Assembly (NCBI GenBank): GCA_003117195.1
Contig: BDSI01000022.1
Span: forward strand, 991,752-1,055,751
DNA length: 64,000 bases
Direction: 5' to 3'
DNA from: Eudorina sp. 2006-703-Eu-15
Taxonomy: Eukaryota; Chlorophyta; Chlorophyceae; Chlamydomonadales; Volvocaceae
A program made the translations under genes and the position numbers. A model generated the notes under the pieces. That model had not been told where the DNA came from. It made no database searches and saw only the letters and a program-made list of their open reading frames with translations. This document shows positions 1 to 13,200 of this stretch, in pieces (the first letter of the stretch is position 1; each line of letters begins with the position of its first letter).

Positions 1-166
1 TCTCACGAAAAGCATACCATTCATGCCTTCCTCAAAGTCGAACTCCATGGCCACTTAACAGTCTAGGCGATCCTTATATGTAACCCATTGAGCAACACAC
101 CATTGCCTGTTATAATTCAGTCAGTGTCGTCGTATTTTACAGTCCCTCCACTTTAATATCGTCATG

Positions 167-171
167 TTACA
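167..171 (-). terminator. Candidate TGTAA polyadenylation signal
   Basis: Minus-strand TGTAA about 360 bases past the stop at 528. This is the usual volvocine poly(A) signal and a normal 3' UTR length for these algae. Further copies lie at 137-141 and at 515-519, the last only about 10 bases after the stop. Confidence 0.35.
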
Positions 172-527
172 AACTTGAAAAATGCGTTGATGACAGCGCC
201 TGTCTCTTCTATCAGCATACGTCGTGCAAATATGCTTCAGCAATTTCCTAACCTCAAACGACATCAACCACAAGAGCCCTCAATCACCGTCGTTGCCGTA
301 CGTCTTACTAACGCTGGCGCCTGGCGGAAGGTTGCCTTCTCAGCCTTCAGCACACGCCTTCAGCATGTCCTAGCACGCCGTCATGCAACCTATTGGCAGG
401 GACAGTCACATGTGGTGCTGTGAGCTAAGACACAGCACAATGCTTGCAAATTTGCAGGGCGTCGATGGAGAGCACGCCCGTCAAGGCGCTGTCTGATGTT
501 GTCACCGTAAGCGATTACAAAATACTT

Positions 528-1530
528 TCAACGCTGTGCAATGACTCCCAGCACTAACGGGATTTGAAAAGACTCATGGAACCGCCGCACCCAATAGGCC
601 CGAGGATCCCAAACAACTGCAAGCCCGCGAAAACCGATCAATGACGCGATATCCGACAGGATCCTGTCCTCTACATACGGCACATCGGCCCCACAGCTTC
701 ACCATATCAAAAGCGCGGCCATGACCTATCTGCAACGCCCGGCCAGACTAGCTTGGGGATGATGGCCGCCAGAAACCCAAACATCGCCCTCTAGCTCCAG
801 CCAACCGTCTGGTTACATGCAGCTACAAATTGCGATGCACGGTCCACTTGGTTCCATCGAGTAGAACAAGTCTCCAACAGCGCAGGTCCCACAGGTAATC
901 TTCAGCATCCTCCTTGGCGCCCCATCCACCCTAGCCATGCACTGATACCCTCTGCAAAACGCGTTGTACACGACGCAAGCACACACCGCGACTGCAACAA
1001 GATACCCCCCCACCAACTCCGCGCACTCGACGCGGCGAACAATACTCGCACCGGCACAAAGCGGGGCCCAGGCACCCAGCACGAATTGGTCGCAGGTGGA
1101 GCAGGTGGAGCAGGTGGAGCACTGCTCTATATGGAGTTACCTGAACGGAGGGAGTAGTGCCAGGGCAGCAGCACGGGCAAATGCAGCTCATTACGACGTT
1201 CAGCAGGACGATGAACATGTCTACTAATGCGGAGTGTCTACAAGTGATGCAGGGGCGCGGCGCTGGGTGATGGCCCGCGCATAACTACGCGTGTCAACAA
1301 CGACCCCCTCATCCGCAACCGAAGAAAATTCTCATCGTTTACATGGCAACCAGAATCACGCGACACGAAATATCAGAGGTGTGCGCGAAAAGAAAACTTT
1401 CAAGGAGACGACAGCAGAAGGCAGAGGCAACGAAGCCGATAATGATGATTTGTACTACATGCTTCATGGCAAAGCCAACCGCGCAAATTGTCCCCGGCGG
1501 CTTCCCATCGTTGCCTCTGCCGGCACCCTG
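528..1530 (-). CDS. Unrecognised multi-exon membrane protein, C-terminal exons
   Basis: I do not recognise this gene. Minus-strand exons with agreeing splice phases can be chained: about 1530-1367, 1237-1141 (donor CAG/GTAACT), 1121-987, 930-841, 790-726, 696-528 (stop TGA). Visible are hydrophobic helices around VVQIIIIGFVASAFCC, VDMFIVLLNVVMSCIC, LVGGYLVAVA and FGFLAAIIPKLVW. There is a cysteine-rich stretch (CICPCCC followed by three CST repeats), then a soluble acidic/aromatic tail (EDAEDYLWDLRCWRLVLL; GLAVVWDPRAYWVRRFHES). The alternation of hydrophobic and soluble segments over five matching introns argues for a real gene. The donor of exon 790-726 (GTCATG) is weak. The 5' exons are unresolved; open hydrophobic stretches on the same strand near 3.0-3.1 kb could belong to it. 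It could also be a decayed transposon gene. Confidence 0.4.
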
Positions 1531-4500
1531 GTTGCTTGCATCAGATCTCCAAAAACAAAGCAAACACCGACGGGAAAGCATCATCCACCTCCGTACACAA
1601 AGCACGTACCTTGCACCACAATCACGCCGCGCAGCGGCGACAAATGCACTCCCGACAACGTCACCGGCAACGTCCCCCAAGTTATCGGGGACTCCTGCGG
1701 CTCGTAGACCACACCGCGCACGGAACAACCTAGGAGAGCACATACACCCTCTGTTCATGCGAGCTTCGCACCGTTCGGGCGTCAACACCCTAATGCCCCG
1801 GTAACAACGCACGCCTAGGCACAGGACCGAAGCCCTGATGACGCGGGCCAAAGGGCCCACGTCGAACGCTCGGGATGACCCTTGATGGGTCCGCGCGGCA
1901 AACCTGTCCCCAACCTGCGTGGCAAAGCCACACACCCCCTGCGTTGTCCGGCGTCGCCACGCGCGCATCCCCAACCCATTGAGCTGGGTCCGGCCGCAAT
2001 ACCGCAATCTATCGGGCGCCAGTTCGCCTCTCAAAAGGGTGCTTGTTGGTCAGGTCGTGGCACGAAACCGGCACCCGCCACCGCAACGCGGGCCTGCCGC
2101 GGCCGGCCTCGACCGATGACGCCAGGGGGCAATCACCGGTCGACGGCCGCGGGGGCCGCCGCCGCCATTGCGCATGACCAGCACCAAGCACACGATTCAT
2201 GGATAGCCACCACCAGGCCGCCGCCGCGCCGCGTCCGCAGGCGCGGCCCGGTCTCCCACAGCGGATGATGAATCCAACGCCAACGGAACAGGGGGATGAA
2301 GCCAACCGCAAGCCCAAGCAACCCAGGGGCGCCGCAGCCCACGCCAGCTCCAGAATCACCCATCGCGCCCCCACTCACCAAACATATGCCCGCTCGTGAC
2401 TCAGAGACTCAGTGCAGCAGCCCGACTCGTCCACCGGGGTCATATACGGTACAGGCAGGACCATCACCGCCGCTAAACAGTGGGGTGCGCGCCGCTCCCT
2501 GGAAATGGAAAGAGCGGCTACTGCTTCCAACCGCAGAGTTGTCCGCCCGCAAAGCCGGCCTTACACCGCTAGGGGCCCCACCGGGGGGGGGGGGGGTGGC
2601 GATAATAAAACAATGTCGGTGTGGCCGGAGAAGGGCATCAATAAAACAATGCCGATGGGGCAGGAGAAGGGCGTCACTATAACAATGCCGGTGGGGCCCG
2701 TAGCGAAGAATGCACGGATGGCCAACAGCAACAAACGGCTCACATTCCGCCGCGACTGAACTCCCAACGCCAACACCCGGCTCCAATACCGGGGACCCTC
2801 GTCTGTCGTACACTGACTTGCATGAACCTCATACCCTTTCTCTTCTTCCTTCGTAAGCTTGGAAGACCTACACGATGTCTCATTCACATCGGGCGGACAT
2901 CTCCATGCGAGACCCCGGAAACGAAACCCCCACCCGGGACATCCTCACCGAGCGGCCGAATGATGGAGCGGCCTGCCGTAGTGACAGGTGTCAATCGATC
3001 CGCAATCCACCGCCCCGCCTTCATCATCACCGTCACCACAACCCACATGCCCACCCACGGCCGTCCCTGAGCACTACCCCACGCACCGACGAATGCAACC
3101 ATCATAAGCCCCTCCCTCTCTCTCCGCCTTGTAAAAGCTCGCCTGGGTTGGATCAACCACAGGACGAGAACCCGGCACGGCATGCATGTCGTCTCAAGTT
3201 CAGCCCAAGAAAGCGCAGCCCACGACGTGTTGCAAAAGCCCTTGGTAGGCGAGGCTGGCCGTTTCTTGCCGGCAGGGATCTTTCTATCGACACACATAAA
3301 GGGCGCGTTCCTAGGAACGAAATTAAACAGGCCCCAATGCGTTGCTCATGTTCATCATTAGCTAACGATGCAGTATACGACGGCTGGTGATATGACAAAG
3401 ACCCAGCAACGAATCGACGAAGCAACGAACCTACGGCCCGTACATTTCCAACGGTCGGCCGTACTGACTTTGTACTATGTGTGCCGTGTGTGTCCAAAAC
3501 CACTGCGTGAAAGACGCCGCTGCCCGGCACCAACAGAAACTACCAGCACCACAGCCACCAACAACCAACCGCATGAATAACCGTTTCCATCAAAAATCTG
3601 CATCGCAACCATATCGCAACCGTACTAGAACTGCATTCTCATTACCATCTTCATCGATCTTACCCTCACCCCGCCGTCATGACACCATCGCCAGCAGCCC
3701 CCTGTCCGGCCTTACCCCTTCCGCCTTACCAACCCTTGTCCGGCACGATTGAGCTCTCCTGGAGCTTCCTGGAGCGCCCTTTCATGTGGGAGGCGAAACC
3801 TGCTGCCAGTCCCTCGCCTAGAGGTTCCATGCACCAAGGCGATGAGATAACGCTATCATATTCTTCGCTGCCTCTATCAACATGAAAGACAGAACCGCTG
3901 CCCTCCCTCCCTTAACATGAAAGCCCTCAAGCCCGGCCACCCGCATCATGCAGTATCCTGGCGGCCCGGCCCCTCCCCACCGCCGGCCCCTCCAAACCGC
4001 CTGAACCCCTCTGTGCGACGGCACCTGGACCCCCCCCCCCTGGACGCAGCGCCATCCTCGTGGCCGCCCAGGCGCCGGCGCACACGAGTGCTGTGTCACC
4101 CAACCGCGGCGCCCGCCCCCAAGGACCCAAGCTACGCCGGCCGCCCGTCCCCCTTCCCCCGTCCCCCCCTCCCCCTCCCCTCTCTCCTATGTGAGGCCAC
4201 GGACTGCTTCACAGCCACGGGATGCCCCTTGGGGCGGCATCCCCGCGGCTCTGCGCAGTTCCCTAAAACGCCAATGAAGCCTATCAACAAAGCCCCAAAA
4301 AGCGCAGCAGCACGGCCCTTACGGCCCTTACGGCCCTTACGGACTCGCCTGGTACCGCACGTGGGCGCGCCGTACAGACTCGGGTCCTGAAAACGCGGCG
4401 TGAGCAGCCCCCAGGGCCGCCTCACCTTGCGGCCTTCTGATGCCACCCGCGCATCCGACCCGCACCACACTGACCAGTTGCCCCCGAACCCGCGAGGCAC

Positions 4501-5400
4501 GCAGCCGTACGGCAGCCGCAGCAGGAGGGGCCCGCAGCGTGGGTGTACGGACGTACGTACGGACGGGTTAGACGCGCGTGTTTGCGTGCGTACATGCGGT
4601 CGGTTGATGTTAAAGCTAGAGAGGCGCACCTCTGGACAAATAAACACACACTGGCTGAGGTACACAACCTGCAGACATGTCGAGACATGCATGCCGGGTG
4701 CGACACAGGCCCCCCGGCAGTCACGTCCCCGCGACGAAGCGGGCCGCGCCGATACGGAAGCCCGGCGGGCACGTCAGGCAGGGCCCCGTGCGCCGCCTCA
4801 ACGAACGAACCCAGAACCCGGATCCATGGAATCCGGAACCTGAATCCACTGCATGTGCCTCAAAGTGTGACCCGTGTGGTGGATGTGCCTCAAAAGTGTG
4901 ACGCGTGCGAATCTATCTCAACCCAAGTGAGAACCCCGACCATCCTTGATTTCCCGCGCTGCAACCTGCAAGCCTCTCGCCCGTGGGACCCCGCGCACCG
5001 CGCGGCCCTCCCTCGAAACCAAAAGCGCCCGCTTCGCGCTCTCAGCCTTCCTGGCAGAGCCCTAGACACCCTATGAGCAGATACCCATAAGACACACAAG
5101 GCCCTACCCCCCACACATACCCACATGGGGGCGGGTTTCTCGCTCAACTCACGGATGCGTCCCTCGGCGCCTTGCCGCGACTGGACAGAACCCGAGGGTT
5201 GGTTGGACGCAGCCTGGCCCAGAGCTGGTGCTGTAACAGCTGCACCGCGCGGGACCCCGCCGAAACCAATGCTGCACGGGCCCCAGCCGGAGACGAGACG
5301 GCAGGGCTGAGGCCTCCCCGTTGGCTTATCGTCCGGCTCTTCAGCGGGCGGCGATAATGTCTCACGGCCCAGTCCCCCTTCCAACAATCGCTCACACAGA
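1531..5400. other. No confident gene; small repeats
   Basis: Minus-strand open stretches with hydrophobic segments occur near 2.25-2.35, 2.9-3.3 and 3.8-3.9 kb, but I could not chain them with splice sites. A tandem repeat of about 36 bp (three copies, core aacaatgccg) lies at about 2605-2700. A 10-bp repeat (cggcccttac) sits at about 4313-4340. Many overlapping open frames here reflect GC-rich DNA rather than coding. Confidence 0.3.
2605..2700. repeat. 36-bp tandem repeat, three copies
   Basis: Three consecutive diverged units sharing an AATAAAACAATG-like start and a ggagaagggcgtc end. They lie directly after a run of 12 or so G residues. Confidence 0.6.
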
Positions 5401-5404
5401 TTCG

Positions 5405-5860
5405 TTATACACACACACACGGCATCTACCCCGCTGAGCTCGGCGTCTCCCCCCAGACGCACAACCATCTGCCCGCAGGCCACATGCCTTTCCTCGACGT
5501 TCTCCTCGTGCCCGACCCCATCGGCGACAACAGCCGGTATCAGACGCACTTGTACGACAAACGTGAACAACCGGCCTTCCAACGCGTCCGCCTCTCCCGC
5601 TTTGTGGCTCGAGATTCAAACGTCAACGAAGCCAGCAAACGCAACATCTTCACCGGCCAGTTCCATCGCCTTGTGCGCGTCATCACCTCCGTCGACAACT
5701 TCTGCATCGAGATTGCCCACCTCATCCGCGCCCTCGAAGCCCAAGGATATGCCCGGCAGCATGCTGGCGCGCCTCCATTCCCTGCTCACTGCCGCTCCCC
5801 ACGCATTCTACTTCGCCCGGCGGACTACCCATCCTGACATCGTCGCGGTCGTACGCCGCC
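5405..5860 (+). pseudogene. Retroelement reverse-transcriptase C-terminal remnant
   Basis: One frame runs from about 5405 to 5757 with no stop. It carries motifs that I associate with the region after the polymerase domain in algal retroelement proteins: GIYPAELGVS, VPFLDV-like PFLDVLLVPDP, THLYDKREQPAF, then KRNIFTGQFHRLVRV and LIRALEAQGYARQH. The frame then shifts by one base, continuing as MLARLHSLL in the next frame, so it is broken. No YxDD catalytic motif was found upstream. The family is most likely a Penelope-like or related element; the assignment rests on motif recall, not alignment. Confidence 0.5.
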
Positions 5861-6525
5861 ACCTTGCCGGCCCCGCCCCCTCCACCGCTAACCACTGATA
5901 TCCACTGAGCGACCCACATCCCACGTGTAACCACAACGTCACAACCTCCACGCGTTCCGCGGGGTATCACGTGATGCCGGGCAGTCAACTCGGCCATTTC
6001 CCACGGCCATATCTACATTCGCCCACCCACCGGCTGAACCCCGCAACGCACTCCATCGCCTCCCCCACCTCTCCCACTCTGCCGGCCTTTCCAACCCCAC
6101 CCACAACGCTTGGACCGGTGCCCCGCATGCATACGGGCATCCCGTCCGTGACCGGGATCGGTGGGGAGCCAACCTTTCCTCTGGCCCGCTACCCGGATCA
6201 CACCCGCATTGTCCGCACATATGTCATTACCCCACCGGCCGCTGGTACACTGGCGTCCCTTCCGTACACTACCGTACGGCATCCATGCCGCGTTCGTACG
6301 CGTCCCTGCCTACAAATCCCTCCTTCCCCGCTTCTCATCCGTAGCCGCGCCACCACCATAGTAACCTGTTTGCTTTCATCCTGTTTGCTTTCACCTTGTT
6401 TAGTTACTGTATTCTTTCTTGCTCCCTTCCACTTTGCCTCACAACTTGCTTCCTTCCGCGTTCCCGCATGCTGGACGACCGACGCTGCTTCCGTGGGGAC
6501 CGTCACCATATATTCGTCATAAATT

Positions 6526-6530
6526 TTACA
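6526..6530 (-). terminator. Candidate TGTAA polyadenylation signal of the kinase-like gene
   Basis: Minus-strand TGTAA about 700 bases past the stop at 7229. It is the first such signal downstream and fits a long algal 3' UTR. Confidence 0.45.
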
Positions 6531-7228
6531 GGTCGGTACATAATCCGTTTGCGTGCGTCGTGCGTCTCCGTGTTTAGTATTTGCGATATGATTTGCCTTG
6601 CGGTGGTGGCGCGGCTGCCTTGTCCGCGCGCCTGCATATGGTAAGTTTTTTCCTCGCAGGTTCTATGGTAAGTATATTGGTACCTGGGATCGGGCGGGCG
6701 GGCGGGTTGCACTTCTAAACACACACACACACACACGATTTGCGTCGGGCAGGTTACGGGCATAACACACACGCACATCCGCGTCACACCTTCCAGGATG
6801 CAGGATTGCGCCGCACATGATGCACACTATATGCTATAAGATGCGGAAATGCAGCAGTTCTGTCTGTTTGTATCTCTGTCTGTCTGCCTGCGTGCGTGCG
6901 TGCCTGTCTGTCTGCCTAGTCTGCCCTAATCAGCTTGCCCTGCCAGCAGGCGCGGCTGCACGGAGTGACCTGGATCGCCTCTCCTGACGTCGTCGTTGGG
7001 CACACGGCGCGGCTGGAGTCGCTGCCGCCAAACACGAGAAAAAGAACCAAACCCTCTCTCGGTGAGATACTGCTCGTGCGTTGTGGAACCCGCTTACGGG
7101 CTGGTCTAGACTCAGCCACACCCGCGACGCGGCTGCCAGGACTCGTCGCGCGCCACCTTCGGGGTCGCCGGCAGGCCGCGGTGCTGCTCCGAGACGCCTT
7201 TTCATATAACAATGCCTCGCGACCTACG

Positions 7229-7839
7229 CTACATATCCGCCGTCACCGCCGGGCCTGCAGGCCCCGACGGCTCCGACGGCTGCGGCGGCTCCGACGGCTG
7301 CGGCGGCGGTTGCAGCAGCTGTTGTTGCTGTTGTTGCTGCTGTTGCTGCTGTTGCTGCTGTTGCTGTTGCTGCTGCTGCTGCTGCTGCTGCTGTTGCTGT
7401 TGCTGCGCGGACTGTACCTCGGATTGCGGCAGCTGGGACGAGCCGGACAGGTCCCCCGACCAGGCTGACGTGGAAACGGTGGACCGCACTGTGCCCAACA
7501 GCCCGGCCTGGCCCTGGCGTTGGCCGCCGCCGCCGTCTCCGCCGCCACTGCCGGCAGCGGTGCGTCCGGCCACGCCGAAGCCAAAGACGCCGGCGGCACG
7601 GCTATCAACGCCGCCGGGACTGAGCACGCCGATGCCATCCGCCAGCGACGTCACCGCATCCGCCACCGCCGGAATGAACCCCAGGATACTAGGATCGACA
7701 CCGGAACCGATCTCAGCGGCAGCGGCGGTGGCGGAGGTGGGGGAGATGCCGTGCTGCGAGACCCGCCCGCCGGGTCCCGGCGGCGGCGGCGGAGCCACCG
7801 CCGGCGGCGGAGCCACCGCCGGCGGCGGCGGGATCACTA

Positions 7840-7879
<40 letters not shown>

Positions 7880-10175
7880 GACCGGTGCCATCAGCGACGC
7901 GCCAAAGGTGCCGCCGACGGCACGGCGTTTCTCGTTCCGAACCCTCATCTCCAGGCCGCGCAGCTCAGCGTAAATCTACCATACAAGTACAACAACGAAT
8001 ACAAGAACAACAAACACGGATTCGGGCCTTACATCAGTGAAACCCAGGGACTGCACCGGTGGGGCTGGACCCTCAAAGGGCCCTCAACGGGCGCAAAATC
8101 GCTGGCTGTTGATATCGCAGGCTCTGCAACATTGTTGGGGCACCGTCTCAAAACCCGAGTGTTGGGCCGGACTCCACTCTGCGCGCCCGCAGCTGTCCTC
8201 CACATCGCCGCTCCTCCTTGACGTGTGCAAAATCGCCTCTTTCGCTCGATGTGCTGCCCTAGTTGACCATAGTGGATCTTGAGACGGGGCGGAATGGTCG
8301 GTCCCGACCAACCCCGCCCCTTCCCGCGCCTCCAGACAGCTACCATCAACGGTTCAGGCAGTTACCATCAACGGTGTTCAGAAAGTCACCAGGTCATATT
8401 TGTTATTCAGGCTCCAGGGAACCCGACTCGCCTGGTCGCAGGTGGGCCGGTCATGGGGATCCGGCGCCGTACACCGGTCGTACAAAGGCTGAAGCAGCGC
8501 CGTGCAGGGACCCGCGGGACAAGGCTGGGGCCAAGGCGGGCGGTAGGAGGTCTCCACAATCTTGAGCAGCAACGGCACTGGGAGGCGGAGGAGGAGGGTT
8601 TCGCAGGAGAGGGTTTGGGGGGGCGGAAAATTCCTGTAGGTTGTCACTCGGACGCGTTTGCGGACTTCACAGACGGAAGCGTGCGGACCAGCAGTCTGGG
8701 AGTTGGCCCGGACTGAGGGCCCATCCGACACACTCGGACGGGCGGGCTTCACGCCCTAACACACACACGACCGCTTCGAAGTGGGCACCTCGAAGTACTC
8801 GAAGCTTAGTTGCGGACCCGACCGTCGCCGGGCACAAAGGCACACAGGTACGTGTCTGGTCGGGAGCTGGGGCCGGGCAGCGAGGTTGAGACGGTACCAC
8901 CGCAAGCAAGCGGGTCCCGCAACGATACCCTCCTCCCCCTCCCCCTCCCCCTGCTCCTGCTCGTCCTGCTGATGCCGCCGCTGCTGCAGCTGCAGCCGTC
9001 ACCGCTCCGAAACCCCAGCCCCCCTGTTGTTGGTCAAGACAGCGAAACCGCCGAGAAATTGCCATCTCCTGACGGCTCCCAACCCGCCCCGCACCGATAT
9101 CCGGACGGTCATTTGCACCGCCGCCCCTCCGGCCCCGTGTGGCCAGTTGGCTGCACACTGGCGTCACGGACTGGACCCCGCCTCACCGGTCGGTTCGTTG
9201 ACGAAGGGCGGCTGCGGCGCCGAAACCATAGCGAGCAGCAACAACCCGAAGGCCCACACGTCAGCTTGCGGCGAGGGGCCGTGCCGCAGCGCCTCCGGGG
9301 AGTTGTACAGCAGTCCCGTACCGGTGGCGGCAGGGCCGCCGTCGTGCAGACACGTGCCAGAGAAGGACGCGTCCGCGAGCTGTACGGCGGGGGACGATGG
9401 CCCGGGGCGGTTGGAGGCTTATATCGTGCCGGCTGTTACGTGCTGGTGTTGGTGCTGGTGCTGGTGTGTGGTTGCAGTGAACCGTGCACGTACAAGACAC
9501 GGTGAACGCATACGGTATGCCTTGCCGAACCGACCTGTGCCGAGGCCACACACTCTCGCGCGCATTGGTCGCCATGGCCGCGTACGGTTACCCCACCCCA
9601 TCCCGCAGGCGCAGCCCCGCCCCGCTGGCCCCCCCCCTGACTGTCACCCCACCTTGGGCAGCAGCGCAGCTTCTGCGTGTCAACCAATTTCCAACTGAAT
9701 ACGGCACACCCCGCCTCACCCTCACTCACCCTCACCCTCACACCGCGGCATACCCCAACCCGGCCGCTCCCCCTCCTCTCAGTCCTCGCGGCGCACATGG
9801 CCACGCATTCGTGTGACCTCCTTGTGAGCACAGCACAGCATAGTACAGCACAGCTCGGCACAGCGCAGCACAGCACAGCACGCCAAGACGACCCGCCCGA
9901 CCCCAACCGGTTGGTTGCCAGTGCGGGTCCCAGGTCGCAGCACCGAGCCGTCCCGCGGTCCGGGCAGACACGCACGCCCACATGCGCGCCGCCCTTCTCG
10001 ACACACACACGCACACGCCCACCCACATGCATACACACTGGTCTCACTTCGCTTCCCGCGGCTTCAGTTCCCTCCTACACAGTGGTCGGGCGGGTTTCTC
10101 GCTAAACACATACACACACACGGTTGCATTGCTGGACACGGGTCTGTTTTTTTCGCGGCTCAGCTTTTCTCCTCG

Positions 10176-10259
<84 letters not shown>

Positions 10260-13200
10260 GGTTCGAATCCCATCGTCGGTCCCCCGGATGAAATAGGTCG
10301 GGGTGTAGAGGGATGGATCCCTGGACAAGCGGCGGCCTTGGAGGAGCTGCTGGAGCCAAGACATGGCTTCAAGGAGGCGACTGTGCCTCGGCGGACATAT
10401 ACAGCGCTACTGACAGTGTGTGTACAGTGGAATGAGGAGTGGCTGGCCCCTGGGCCTCTGAATATTCAGATGGTTGAAGGACAACAGGAACGCAGCGCTC
10501 CTGCGATGATAAGGGTGTACAGGCGCTGGTGTGCGTGCCTGGTGGTAGTCAAATAACGCGGCTGTAGAGCATGCTTCTGGTGGCAAGGGGGCTGTAGGCA
10601 CCTGGGCTAGTTGAGCTGGCTAATGGACTATCAGGTGGACGCAGTCCTGCGACGATTACGGTAGGCGGTGAGTACCCTCCTCGATGGGCGGTACAGTGTG
10701 GACTAAGTGGACTACGCCCCTCCTCATCAGAGGAGTGCTTCGGCGGTCTCCCGAATGGGGCGGGTTAGCGCCCCCGGCCAGCGTCGGCCCGGCAGATATG
10801 TAACGATTCACACACACACACACACACACACACGTGCACGGCTCAGCTTTTCTCCTTGCTAACACACACGTGCACTTCTAAACACACACACACACACACC
10901 CGCCCGCCCCCCTTCCCTCCGCCCGCCCCCTTCCTGCTCCTCCCTGCCACCCTGCTACCACCTGTCTTTCTCACCGCTGACTCCCGCCCGCGTGCCCCCC
11001 CCCCGGCGCCTGTTCTTGCCCTTGCGCCTGCTGTTGCCCCTGCGCCGGTGGTCGCCCCCCCCCCCTGCCCCTGTTATTGCCCCCGGTTGCCCCCCTTGCC
11101 ACCCACCCGCCGCCCAACTGCATCCCCGGCGCGCAGCATGCACTTGCGCGCTTGGGCTTCCGGCGTAGTGGGGAGCTCTGTGAGAGTCCGCACGCCGGCA
11201 GACCGCCGCATCTGCGATTAGTTCTTTGCCCCTGCGCTGTGACGGCAGTTGACCGCGTTCGTACCCGGCACATCACTGCATATTCGGCACCCGCATCTTT
11301 GCATTCCATTTCCTTTGCTCTTCTTATCCTTCTTACTAACAACTTTTAGGACCGTCGCGCTCACGTGTGTCCCTGTCTTGCCATGCGCCTTGCATGTCCT
11401 CCGACTTCGCTTCGATAACCACTGACGGTGCTGCTTCGCATGGTGCTCCCGTTCCTGCATTCAGGTCAGTATCTTTTTCCTCCTGCACGGGCTGGGACGG
11501 TTGTGCCGGGCACTTGCTTGCTGTCGGCATCGCACGCGCTGTTGACGCATACGCCCTTGCTTTTGCTGCACCTTAGGATCAGTAGGTAGTTTAGTCGAGT
11601 TTCGTCTGCGTTAGCCTACGGCGTCATAGCCGCTACTTCTGCTAGCGTAACGGCGCCCACCGGCGCTCGACAACGATACGGGGCGCTACAGCATCACGGA
11701 CTACACCACCTACTTATGGTCGACATACTTCGCCCTGGCATATTGGTAACTCTGGTCTCGGTCTCAGTCGTCGGTTGCATTGCTGGACACGGGTCTGTTT
11801 TTTCGCGGCTCAGCTTTTCTCCTTGATAACACACACACACATGTGCACAATAGCCCCACCTTGACGATGAAGCAGCGCATGTCACCTCTCGCCGGCGCCA
11901 GCAGCACATTGGTGGGCTTGACGCCACCGTGCACGATGCCGCGGCGGTGCAGGTGGGCCAGCGCCGCCGCCACCTCGCGCGCGCAGCGCAGCACGGCGCG
12001 GGCGGCCATATACGGCGGCCAGCGGCGGTTGGGACGAAACGGGTTGTACTTCATGGTCAGTAACGACCCCAGGTCGCCCTGCGGAGGCCCCCGTGGGGCG
12101 GCCGAGGGGGCGAGGTCGGTGAGGGAACGGCAACTGGGCTGCCAGCTGGGCCCTGATGTACGACCCGTACGACAAACAGGGCTCGGAGGAGGGGAGACTT
12201 ATATCCCGCACCCGAAGCGCTCTGAAGGATCTAGTGCCGGGCCACAATAGCAGGGCCGATTCCAGCACGGGGAGCCGCAACAGACGGCTCCCAAAAGCCA
12301 AAACGACGGAGGCATCGCTGACCCCCCCACACGAATTGCGGGAGGGTTGGAACCACGTGATGCAGACCAGCGAACAGATGGCTGCGATGTCCCTCGATGA
12401 CACTGTCAATATATCAAAGGAAATCCAGGCCGACAGACGCTGAGAGTACCCGCCAGCTCTGCCACCCAAGCCGGCTCGGTTCATGGTCAGCCATGCTGGG
12501 CGCGCCATGAAACACGGCACCCATCCGTGCTGTATCGGTGCCGTACCGCGCCGGTCCCCTGCCCCTCCCGCTACCAGCCATCCAGTCCGATTGAAGCGTG
12601 TTTCGCCGTCTTGGTCGTTCTAGGGACCCGCGGCACCGCTTCCCCGAATCAGAGTGCGGAGGCGACGCACGCCCTTTCCAAGCCCGGACCTGGCGCACAC
12701 CCTAAGACCCACCATCTCGCAGTGCTCCATTATCATCACCGCCACATGCTCCCCCGGCTGCGGTTTCAGCGACGCCAGCGCCATTCGTCGAGGTGACGTG
12801 GACCCCCCGCGCCCCGCCGAACGAAGCAATCGCTGGGGGGGCGGCCCTGGGATCGGCGAGTTGAGGCGCGAGGCCAGCGGTGGCGGCGGCGGCGCTGCCG
12901 CCGCCACCGGCAAGCCGGCGTGTCGTGCCATCGCAGCCGCGGCCCCGGCAATGCGACGGACCCGTGGGTCTCCGGCCCCACCGTGAACTGCCGACGCCGC
13001 GGACGGCGCCGCCGCCACGGCGGCCGACGTCACGCCCGAGCTCGAGGTGTGGGTGCCGGCGCTTGCTCTTGGATTCGAACCCAGGTCGGCCCTCGCTGTA
13101 TCACCGCTGTTGAAGTCCGCCGGCAGGGGCGAAACTGCGGTCGATGCTGCGTGCAGCTGCTGCGACCGCTGCTGCTGCTGTTCGTCTGCTGGACTCAGCA

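Larger units (their letters stand above)
9187..11859. other. Repeat-filled intron 4 of the kinase-like gene
   Basis: The 2.5 kb between exons 4 and 5 contains several (AC)n tracts (10181-10257, 10809-10833 and others), the SINE-like insertion, and repeated blocks. There is also a run of GCACAGCACA-type repeats at about 9829-9880. No coding sequence on either strand looks real. Confidence 0.6.

Noticed and set aside
10258..10290. Complete tRNA gene
   Set aside because: Only the T arm is present; the upstream sequence is an (AC)n tract with no acceptor, D or anticodon arm.
10044..10372. Long Val-Cys / Thr-His frames
   Set aside because: They are readings of the (AC)n microsatellite; no coding features outside it.
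13060..13090. Second tRNA B-box (minus strand) inside kinase-like exon 3, as an exonised SINE
   Set aside because: The T-stem has a mismatch, no other SINE sequence surrounds it, and the region is ordinary low-complexity coding sequence.
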